Shown: positions 50,851 through 58,123 of the stretch, piece after piece
Numbering within the stretch: position 1 is the first letter of the stretch
Layout: every line of letters starts with the position of its first letter
Origin: JBFWWP01 sp050246115
GTDB lineage: Bacteria; Planctomycetota; UBA8108; UBA1146; JAJFFE01
Direction of reading: 5' to 3'
Assembly (NCBI GenBank): GCA_050246115.1
Contig: JBFWWP010000018.1
Location: 62,001-126,000, forward strand
Length of the DNA: 64,000 bases
Translations under genes and position numbers: made by a program
The notes under the pieces: model-generated
Told to the model about the DNA's origin: nothing
Seen by the model: the letters and a program-made list of their open reading frames with translations, nothing else
Database searches by the model: none

Positions 50851-52443
50851 TCAAACGCAGGCGTCGATGACGCGTGCCACGATCTCCTCCGGAGCGAGCC
50901 CCTCGGTGACCACGGCCCGACGCTCGGCCACGATCTCATCGGGCGCTTCGAAGCTCCGAGCGAGAGTATCGTGCACCGCGAGGTCCGCGTCCGACGCCTC
51001 GTCGACCGCGCTGGCCCGCGCGCGCATCCGCGCCTCGATCGTCGCTCGTGCTGCCGTCGTTTCGACGACCACCAGTCGATAACCCAGGTCGTGGGCGAGA
51101 GCCGAGGCGGCGTCGCGGTCGCCCCGGCGACCAAAGCTTGCATCGAGTACCACCGCTGCGCGACCTTGTGCTGCTGCCACCCGAGCGAGTTCGAACATGC
51201 GCTGATAGACCTGCTCCTTCGCGGTTCGCGAGTAGGAGACCGCCGCGCCATCCGCCGCCGCCTCTCGCGAGGCACCCTGCTTGCGAATGACGTCGCTCCG
51301 CAGAACCACGGCCTCGAACGCGCGACCGACCGCGTGCGCGGCGAACGACTTCCCGCTCGCCGGCAGTCCGCACATGAGGATGAGGACTGGCGGCAACCAG
51401 TACGTCGCGGCCAAGTGTACGTAGCGCATGGCCTCGCGTCGCGCTTGCTCGCGGTCTGCAGGGTCCGTGCAGCCCTGCGCACGCAAGGCGCCGACCTTCG
51501 CGCGCACCATGGCCCGGTAGGACTTGTAGAACCGGTTGAGCTCCCCCACCCCGGGGTCCTCCGCGGCATGCGAGTAGCGGTAGACGAGATAATCCGAGAA
51601 CGCGCGAAAGCAACGGAGGTCGAGGTCCATGGCGAGGAACGCGAGGTCGCAGGCAACGTCTCCACAGCGAAGTCGAGGCGAGAACTCAATGCAATCGTAG
51701 GCCACGACTCCGCCCGGGGCGAGGCAAATGTTTCCGGCGTGCAAGTCGCCGTGGCCATCGCGAATCCGACCGTCGCGAACCCGTGCGTCGAACTTCGCCG
51801 CGTGCTCGTTCAAGAACGTCTCGGTTCGCTCCCGGAGGAAGGCGTGCGCTCTCGGAGTGAAAACGCACGGGAGGTCTTGGGGCGGGCCATCCACCGAAGC
51901 CACGAACGCTCGAGTCTCATCGAAGTTCTCGAGGGCATTGCGCGCAATGGCCGCCCGAGTTCCGAACCCATCCACGCCCGGTCCGGTGTCCGCCAGCGCA
52001 TGGAAGCGAACGAGCAGGTCGGCAATCCCGTCGAGCAGACGGTTGTCGATCTCGCCGCGAGCCAGGAGTTCGTCGAGCATCCGCTGCGCCGGAAGGCGAC
52101 GCATCTCGACCGCGTACTCGACGGCCTCCCCCGCACCTCCGACCTCGACCACGGGTCGAGCTCCACCGCGACCGTCGGATCCCCTGACGATCGGCACGAC
52201 CCCGAGGTAGACCCGCGGAGCCAAGCGCTGGTTGAGTCGCACTTCTTCCTCGCAGAAGTGTTTGCGTTGCTCCAACCGAGAGAAGTCGAGGAAGCCAAAT
52301 GCGACCGGCTTCTTGACCTTGTAGACCCGGTCACCCGCGAAGAACAAGTCCGAGATATGGGTCTCGAGGTGCGTGACCTCGGCGGGGCGGATTCGATATG
52401 CGTCAGGCCGACGGAGTGCCTGCAGGAGTTCATCGCGGGTCAT
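50851..52443 (-). CDS. Two-domain APH-like / AAA P-loop kinase protein
   Basis: 530 residues in two parts. Residues 1-330 are aminoglycoside-phosphotransferase/protein-kinase-like, with lysine motif VYKVKKPVAFGFLDF (41-55), catalytic HGDLHAGN (231-238) and metal-binding D250. Residues 350-530 are a P-loop kinase domain with Walker A GLPASGKS (359-366) and LRSDVIRKQ. The pairing corresponds to COG2187 plus COG0645, a widespread fusion often found near UspA and other stress genes, as here. The substrate is unknown and resistance to aminoglycosides should not be assumed. The start ATG 52443 has GAGG upstream. Confidence 0.88.
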   Translation of the reverse strand: MTRDELLQALRRPDAYRIRPAEVTHLETHISDLFFAGDRVYKVKKPVAFGFLDFSRLEQRKHFCEEEVRLNQRLAPRVYLGVVPIVRGSDGRGGARPVVEVGGAGEAVEYAVEMRRLPAQRMLDELLARGEIDNRLLDGIADLLVRFHALADTGPGVDGFGTRAAIARNALENFDETRAFVASVDGPPQDLPCVFTPRAHAFLRERTETFLNEHAAKFDARVRDGRIRDGHGDLHAGNICLAPGGVVAYDCIEFSPRLRCGDVACDLAFLAMDLDLRCFRAFSDYLVYRYSHAAEDPGVGELNRFYKSYRAMVRAKVGALRAQGCTDPADREQARREAMRYVHLAATYWLPPVLILMCGLPASGKSFAAHAVGRAFEAVVLRSDVIRKQGASREAAADGAAVSYSRTAKEQVYQRMFELARVAAAQGRAAVVLDASFGRRGDRDAASALAHDLGYRLVVVETTAARATIEARMRARASAVDEASDADLAVHDTLARSFEAPDEIVAERRAVVTEGLAPEEIVARVIDACV

Positions 52444-52737
52444 TGAGCCTCGCTTCGTCTCGGGACGACGTGACGCAGCGGGCGGGTCAACGGGGTGCGC
52501 CACTTCGATCCTCCGTAAGCGTTTTGGCCGTGCCGCCGCGGCGTCTCACTCCCGCGATCGGCTGACCGTCCATTCCCATTCGTGCGAGCCCATGGACGAG
52601 CCGCCGCGGCGCGAGCTGGGCACTCGCGCAAAGAGTGGCAGGCCATGGCCGCCCCCGATCCTGCTCGACGGGCAACCCTAAGGAGTCGCCCGAGAATGAC
52701 TTCACCCTCTTGCTCGTCGCTTCGGGCCGACTTCGGA

Positions 52738-53649
52738 TCAACCGTCGACCACGGCTCGTAGGGTGAGAACCGGGCACGGCGCCCGGCGAATGATCTTCTC
52801 CACGACGCTGCCCAAGACGAAATGCGACACGCCGCGACGCCCGTGGGTCGTAGCGACGATCATGTCGTGCGGGGTATCGCTCGCGATCTCCAGCACGGTC
52901 GCCACGACTGGACCTTGCTTCACGATCGGATTCAGGATGACATCCGCAGCGCTACGCGCGCCGAGCGCTTCCTCGAGTCTCTCGCTGACGCGAGCCATCG
53001 AAGTCTCCAGATAGCCCGTCTCGACGCTGTCTTCCAGGTAGCGCTGCATGACCGGGGTATAGTGGCTGAATTCCGGAATCACGAAGAGCACATCGATCTC
53101 CGCGCCGAAGGAGCGTGCAAACTGCATGGCCATCTCGAGGGCGCTGAACGACCCATCGGAGAGATCGGTCGTGAACAGGATTCGGCGGATCTGCGGCGCA
53201 GTTCGCGCTCCGGAGCGCAGCACGAGCACCGGACACGGCGCCTGTCGAATGACCTGCTCGGCGACGCTCCCCAGAAGCGCGTGCGAGAGTCCGGTGTGGC
53301 CGTGCGAGCCGATGACGATCAGCCGGGCGGCGCCGTCCTTGGCCTCGGCCACGATCTCGTCGGAAGCACGGCCTCCTCGCACCTTCCGCGTGACCTCCAT
53401 GTCCGACGGCACCGCCTCCGCAACCCTGCGTCCCAAGGTGGCATCCGCCTCCTCCCAGAGGTCCGAGCGGATCGACTCGTCGTTGGCGCTCACCCCATAA
53501 AGCGTCGCAAACGAGGTCCACAACTGCTCGAGCGCGTGCACGGCAGTCAACGGCGCGCCGAATCGCGACGCCACGAACGCGCCATAGCGAAGAACCTCCG
53601 TTGCGCTATCGGACAGATCCGTGGCCACCAAGACTCGGTCGTTCTTCAT
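52738..53649 (-). CDS. Tandem universal stress protein (UspA x2)
   Basis: 303 residues with two Usp domains (about 1-148 and 155-303). Both retain the ATP-binding loop pattern GxxGx9G(S/T): GSHGHTGLSHALLGSVAEQV in the first and THGRRGVSHFVLGSVVEKI in the second. The start ATG 53649 follows GGAGGAGG. Tandem UspA proteins respond to starvation, hypoxia or energy stress. It is the first gene of a minus-strand stress group with gaps of about 200-350 bases, so each gene may have its own promoter. Confidence 0.93.
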   Translation of the reverse strand: MKNDRVLVATDLSDSATEVLRYGAFVASRFGAPLTAVHALEQLWTSFATLYGVSANDESIRSDLWEEADATLGRRVAEAVPSDMEVTRKVRGGRASDEIVAEAKDGAARLIVIGSHGHTGLSHALLGSVAEQVIRQAPCPVLVLRSGARTAPQIRRILFTTDLSDGSFSALEMAMQFARSFGAEIDVLFVIPEFSHYTPVMQRYLEDSVETGYLETSMARVSERLEEALGARSAADVILNPIVKQGPVVATVLEIASDTPHDMIVATTHGRRGVSHFVLGSVVEKIIRRAPCPVLTLRAVVDG

Positions 53650-53952
53650 GGGCTTGCCTCCTCCCGGCACCGACAGGGCAATCCCTGTGCCGTAACCGCG
53701 AACGACCGGCATGAAGTTCTCGCAGCACGTCGATTGGAGGGCCGACCATCCGCCGCGGAGTCCGGAAAGCGGGTGGACACGAAGCCGTCGATGCGGCTCG
53801 GGGTTGAATCATTCGCGAAAGGTCGTCATGTTGAACGGTGTGACCCGGCCCGATGATTGCTACGTCCGATTCCGAGATTGCCGTCCCGGTCGACCGGAAG
53901 GTTCCGACAGCGAGTCGATCCCGAGGCACCCCTTGCAGGAGAGGACCAGCCA
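53650..53952. other. Divergent intergenic region between UspA and DUF2007 genes, 303 bp
   Basis: No gene seen. I looked for an FNR-type TTGAT-N4-ATCAA palindrome, which often precedes uspA genes, and did not find a good one. No consensus promoter. Confidence 0.45.
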
Positions 53953-54234
53953 TTGCAAGCACCCCAAGACTTCATCGTCGTTCACCATGCCGCGAGCGTC
54001 GGTGAGGCCGAACTCGTCGTAGCGGTACTGCTCAACGCTGGGCTCAGCGCGTTCGTGGAGAGTTCGGGCAGCCCTTACCCTGGCCTCGACGAGACTCCTT
54101 TCGACGCCAAGTCGGGGGTTGCGGGTTGCGAAGTGCTCGTCCCACGCGCCGAAGAGAATCGCGCTCGACAAGCGTTGATCGATGCACGGGAAAGCCCTCT
54201 CGCCGAGGATGAAGGCGAGTTGCCCGCACCGTGA
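53953..54234 (+). CDS. DUF2007-type small protein
   Basis: 93 residues starting at TTG 53953, chosen for the strong GGAGAGGA ahead of it. The sequence runs FIVVHHAASVGEAELVVAVL then LSAFVES, with GCEVLVPRAEENRARQALID at the end. This is the pattern of the DUF2007 family (putative signal-transducing domain). The beta-alpha-beta fold is small and soluble. No partner is evident. Its end is 61 bases from the convergent YigZ gene. Confidence 0.7.
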   Translation: MQAPQDFIVVHHAASVGEAELVVAVLLNAGLSAFVESSGSPYPGLDETPFDAKSGVAGCEVLVPRAEENRARQALIDARESPLAEDEGELPAP

Positions 54235-54295
54235 CCGCCGCCCGCCACACCGAGGTGGGCGCGTCGAGTCTCGCTGGCCGATGCAGCGCCGGCCC

Positions 54296-54937
54296 TCAAG
54301 TACCGGGACGCGGGTGCTCGCGAATCCCAGCTTCGGCGCGACCCCGGGTTGCGTCGGAGACCGCGTCGATGAGTCGGCGCGCCGCACTCGCCCGCACGGT
54401 AACGTCGAAGGTGGGTTGCTGCGAGAAGTCGCGCCGCACCGCGCGAACCGCCTCCCCGGCTCGTGCGATCGCCGCCTCGACCGCGCCGACGTCCGCGTAG
54501 TCGCAACGAATCGCGATTGCGGCTTCGCGCCAAATGGTGCGCGCCGGGGCAGCAGCCAACGCGAGCCGAGCCGCTTCGCCGTAGGCACGCACCAGGCCGC
54601 CCTTGCCCAGCTTGGTCCCTCCGAAGTAGCGGGTCACCACGATGAGGACGTCGGTGAGCATCGCTCGCTGGATCGCGCCGAGAATGGGTTGCCCCGCGGT
54701 CCCACCGGGTTCGCCGGCATCGTCGGAACGCTCGCGTAGCGACTCGGCGTCGCCGATCCGCAGGGCCCAGCAGTGGTGGGTGGCATCGGGGTAGCGGGTG
54801 CGCGTGCGTTCGAGTGCCGTTGCCGCCTCGGCTTCACGGCTTGCGCACCACGCCTGGCCCACGAACAGCGAGCCCTTCTCGCGCAGTTCGACCTCGGGCC
54901 CGTCGGCCACCGATTGCAGTCGATCCTCGTCTGTCAC
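54296..54937 (-). CDS. yigZ: YigZ/IMPACT family protein
   Basis: 213 residues. The UPF0029/IMPACT domain is clear: ATHHCWALRIGD, EPGGTAGQPILGAIQ and VVTRYFGGTKLGKGGLVRAY. A smaller RNA-binding-like C-terminal domain follows. Family members are linked to translation control and stress. It starts 4 bases after the upstream 878-residue protein gene ends. Confidence 0.93.
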   Translation of the reverse strand: MTDEDRLQSVADGPEVELREKGSLFVGQAWCASREAEAATALERTRTRYPDATHHCWALRIGDAESLRERSDDAGEPGGTAGQPILGAIQRAMLTDVLIVVTRYFGGTKLGKGGLVRAYGEAARLALAAAPARTIWREAAIAIRCDYADVGAVEAAIARAGEAVRAVRRDFSQQPTFDVTVRASAARRLIDAVSDATRGRAEAGIREHPRPGT

Positions 54938-54941
54938 GACG

Positions 54942-57578
54942 TCACGGGATCTCGAAGACGCGATTCTCGTAGGCGCGCTCTGCGGGTACGGAGACGCTCA
55001 CCATCAGGCGCCGACCGACTCCATCCGCGCCCTGCGGGTAGGTGATGGGGAAGGTCAGCTCCGCGTCGGGAGGCAAGGTCTGCCGAAGTCGCGTGACCTC
55101 GGAACCGTTGGGCCGAACGCTGAGATACACATGCGCCGTGAGCGTGCGACCGCTGATGTTACGAATCGCGACATCCGCGTCGGTCGCACCAATGCCGAGA
55201 GTGCGGATCTCGACGAGACTGGCGGCGAGCGGGATCTCCTGATCGATCGGCAGGACCACGTCGAAGCCGCTCTCGTCTTGGAGCAACAGCTTACCGACGA
55301 GCCGGGGAACGCTCCCGGTCCCTTGATACGACGGGACGTGGACGCCGAGCGGCCACTCGGCGGTGCTGCCAGCGGCGATCCGAGTCGGGGAGAGCTTCTG
55401 TTGGACCTGCCACCCTCGAGGAAGTTCGACCTCGAGCGTGGCCCGCAGCGGTACGCCGTAGTGATTGGTCACCGAGAGGACGAGCTGCTGCTCGCTCGCA
55501 TTGCGCAACAACCCGGCTGATCGAATCGCGAACGACTGCAGCGTGCGTACGCGCGGCAAGTCGAGTCCTTGGACGACGAGTGGGCTTGGACCGATGGGAA
55601 GACGCACGCGACCTCCCGCGTCGATCGTCAACGGCACTTCGTCGCCGAGTTCGTTCCAGGCGCGCCCCGCGGTTCCCGCGAGGAGTAGCCACTCCCCGAC
55701 GCGACCGTCGGTGAAGACGACGAGGTACTCGCTGCCGTCACGACGGAAGGTCAGCGCGTGCAAGTCCGACTCGCCGTCCTCGTAGCCGACGAACTCGGCC
55801 GCCGAGAGGAATGCCGTCACGAACTCCCAGGCAAGCAAGGAACGACGCGGAAGCAACTCGCCCGAGGGCTGACGGTCGAACAGAGTTGCCGCTGGGTCGA
55901 CGAGGAAAACACTCCGCGGACCGAATGACGCTAGGATGTACGCGGCCGCCGCGAGCGCCCCCGGCGCCGCGGGCTCCGCGGCGAGCGGCAGAGTACGATC
56001 GAGCCGCGCGGCCCACGGGGAAGCAGCACGGGACAAGGCTGCGCGCCATTCGTGCCAACTCCGGCTCGGGGGTCGAAGGGTCACGAGCGCCGGTTCGTCG
56101 GTCGCCGGTACGACGACATCGGGCGCGAGCTGACTTCCCAGCTGAATGAAGGGGGCCGCGGTTCGCACCTCGGGCAAGAAAGCCTGCGCTTCGTCCGCAT
56201 CACCGGCCCAGTACCACTGTCGGTATCGCACGAGCCAAGCGCCCAGCGTGGCGACGAGACTCGGGCTCCACGCCTGGCCCGCGAACGCGACACTCACCAG
56301 CACCTCGGGCCGACGATCGAGCCAGGCAGCGAGCGTCGACGACTCACCGAGGTCGCTTGGCGTCAACTGCAACAGCAGGCGCTGCGGCGCAATGATGTCG
56401 AGCCAAAACGGCGCCGAAGCCGTCACGGTCGACTCGGCCCCCCACTCCACCGGTCCGAGGCCGCGCGCGAACGGGGCCGGCCCCGCGAGCATGAAAGTGC
56501 GCTGCTCTTCCAACTGCTCACCGCGCGGAGAGTGCACCCGGACTCGCAGAGAGTAGACACCGCGACCGAGTTGCCAGCGCCGCCAGTGCAGTCGCGGCGT
56601 GTATTCGATGGCACGCCCCTCGAGGACGAGCACCGGCTGCTCGCCCGCGGCCAACGAGCGACCGGCGGCGTCCTCGATCCGATACTCGATGCGATAGGAC
56701 TCGCGCGACATCGGTAGACCATGGGACCTCACGACGAGAGGCATCTCGTCGATCGGCGACACTCGGGCCACCGACTCCTTCCACTCGAGGGCGAGTCGCG
56801 GCAGGGTCTCCAGTTCGAGGGAGTCCAACCCGACCTCACCGGGCCTGACCCCACCGCGGTAGCCGTGCAACCAGAGCTCGAGATCGCCACGCTCGGCTCC
56901 GGCCGGCAGCTCGAGTTCTCCGCTCAGAGGACGCCACTCGACTTGCGCACCGCGCCCCTCGAACAGCGGCAGTACGTCGCCATTCGCCAGACGAACGAGC
57001 AGCTCCCAACGTCCCTCACCGAGGTCGTCCCAACGCGCCAGAACCCGCCAACGGAGGCGGCTCGAAGGCGCCAGCACCAACGCGGGTTGCGCCGGATCCC
57101 GACGCGTGGTCAAGAGCAGATCGGCGCCGCGCAACCGCAGCCGCAAGTAACGGTCCCCGGTGGGACTGCCACCGAGAGCCAGTACCGGCGCCATGAACTC
57201 CGGTAAGCGAGCCCCATTCTCGCGCACGATGGGTTGCAGCCAGGCGGGCAGCGCGGTGGCGCTGTAGCGAACCAACCAATGGTCGACGTAGCGATCCTCT
57301 TCCTCGATCTCCGGACGATTGAGTTCGCCCAGATCGAACCCGGCGGAGTAGACCAAGTTCGCCGCAAAGTCGGTCGGGGTTGCTGCTGGATCCGATGCGG
57401 ACGAGGTTTGAGCGTGCGCCACGAGCGGATCCACGAGCGTAAGGACGACGGCAACCACCGCGGTCCCAGCGAGCCTCGCTACCCGGGGGTAAGCGCGTCG
57501 ATGCGCGGCGGCCGTTTGCGGCGTTCGCGCTTGGCGACCTTGCGAACGCCGACTCGCTCGGTGCGCTCCAGGGGCCAT
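54942..57578 (-). CDS. Large secreted protein of unknown function with a C-terminal NEW3-like domain
   Basis: 878 residues with a signal peptide (AGTAVVAVVLTLVDPLVAHAQ, about 33-53) and no later membrane helix. The body is beta-rich and interspersed with Arg/Glu-rich loops. Residues about 730-850 resemble NEW3 or CARDB-type Ig-like domains (LVLSVTNHYGVPLRATLEVE, GVGRRLMVSVSVP). A middle region (about 400-640) is alpha/beta-like (RRPEVLVSVAFAGQAWSPSL) and might be a glycosidase-like barrel, but I see no catalytic signature. The start ATG 57578 lies 7 bases after the FlgN-like gene. It is probably periplasmic or exported and part of an envelope operon. Confidence 0.65.
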   Translation of the reverse strand: MAPGAHRASRRSQGRQARTPQTAAAHRRAYPRVARLAGTAVVAVVLTLVDPLVAHAQTSSASDPAATPTDFAANLVYSAGFDLGELNRPEIEEEDRYVDHWLVRYSATALPAWLQPIVRENGARLPEFMAPVLALGGSPTGDRYLRLRLRGADLLLTTRRDPAQPALVLAPSSRLRWRVLARWDDLGEGRWELLVRLANGDVLPLFEGRGAQVEWRPLSGELELPAGAERGDLELWLHGYRGGVRPGEVGLDSLELETLPRLALEWKESVARVSPIDEMPLVVRSHGLPMSRESYRIEYRIEDAAGRSLAAGEQPVLVLEGRAIEYTPRLHWRRWQLGRGVYSLRVRVHSPRGEQLEEQRTFMLAGPAPFARGLGPVEWGAESTVTASAPFWLDIIAPQRLLLQLTPSDLGESSTLAAWLDRRPEVLVSVAFAGQAWSPSLVATLGAWLVRYRQWYWAGDADEAQAFLPEVRTAAPFIQLGSQLAPDVVVPATDEPALVTLRPPSRSWHEWRAALSRAASPWAARLDRTLPLAAEPAAPGALAAAAYILASFGPRSVFLVDPAATLFDRQPSGELLPRRSLLAWEFVTAFLSAAEFVGYEDGESDLHALTFRRDGSEYLVVFTDGRVGEWLLLAGTAGRAWNELGDEVPLTIDAGGRVRLPIGPSPLVVQGLDLPRVRTLQSFAIRSAGLLRNASEQQLVLSVTNHYGVPLRATLEVELPRGWQVQQKLSPTRIAAGSTAEWPLGVHVPSYQGTGSVPRLVGKLLLQDESGFDVVLPIDQEIPLAASLVEIRTLGIGATDADVAIRNISGRTLTAHVYLSVRPNGSEVTRLRQTLPPDAELTFPITYPQGADGVGRRLMVSVSVPAERAYENRVFEIP

Positions 57579-57585
57579 CGCGACT

Positions 57586-58047
57586 TCACTCCGTCCGATC
57601 GAGGTAGCGCGACTTCGGCTGAGGCCTCGGCCCGCGATACGCCTGATGCAGACGTCGGCCGCCGTCGACTTGACGCAGTTTCTCGGCCGTCTCGCGTTGG
57701 TTGGCCTGCACGTTGGCTTGCCCCCGAGCCTCGAGGTCGATGAGCTGGCGGAGAACGGCTTGGATCTGATCGAGTTCCGTCTCGACCTCCGCACGAAGCG
57801 CCTCATCGATCTGTTCCCGCGTCTCGCGCCAATGCGGCTTGAGATCGGCGATGTCGCGCTCGATGGCGGCGATTCGATCGAGCTTGTCCTCCTTCGCGTG
57901 CGCCAAGTCGAGAATCTGCTCCGAAGCCCCGGAGTCCAGGATCTCCTCCTGCTTCCGCGACAACTCCGCGAGCGCTAGGTAGATCTCCCGTTCACGTCGG
58001 AGCCCTTCGCGCAGGCGCTCCGCCTTCTCGGTGTCGGTTCGACTCAT
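57586..58047 (-). CDS. FlgN-like coiled-coil protein
   Basis: 153 residues, nearly all helical, with a FlgN-family pattern: LREGLRREREIYLALAELSR then EQILDLAHAKEDKLDRIAAI. FlgN is the export chaperone of flagellar hook-filament junction proteins. No other flagellar gene is in the window, so either the locus stands alone or this is a FlgN-fold protein with another job. The start ATG 58047 follows GGGAGAGAG. It lies between a TPR protein and the 878-residue secreted protein. Confidence 0.6.
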   Translation of the reverse strand: MSRTDTEKAERLREGLRREREIYLALAELSRKQEEILDSGASEQILDLAHAKEDKLDRIAAIERDIADLKPHWRETREQIDEALRAEVETELDQIQAVLRQLIDLEARGQANVQANQRETAEKLRQVDGGRRLHQAYRGPRPQPKSRYLDRTE

Positions 58048-58123
58048 CGTCTCTCTCCCGCCCTCTTTCGGACCGCCGTGATTCCTGGCCGACGACAACT
58101 CCGCGAGCCAAGCCGGTCGGACA

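Noticed and set aside
57586..58047. Flagellar gene cluster implied by a FlgN-like protein
   Set aside because: No other flagellar gene is in the window and the neighbours are TPR and secreted proteins.
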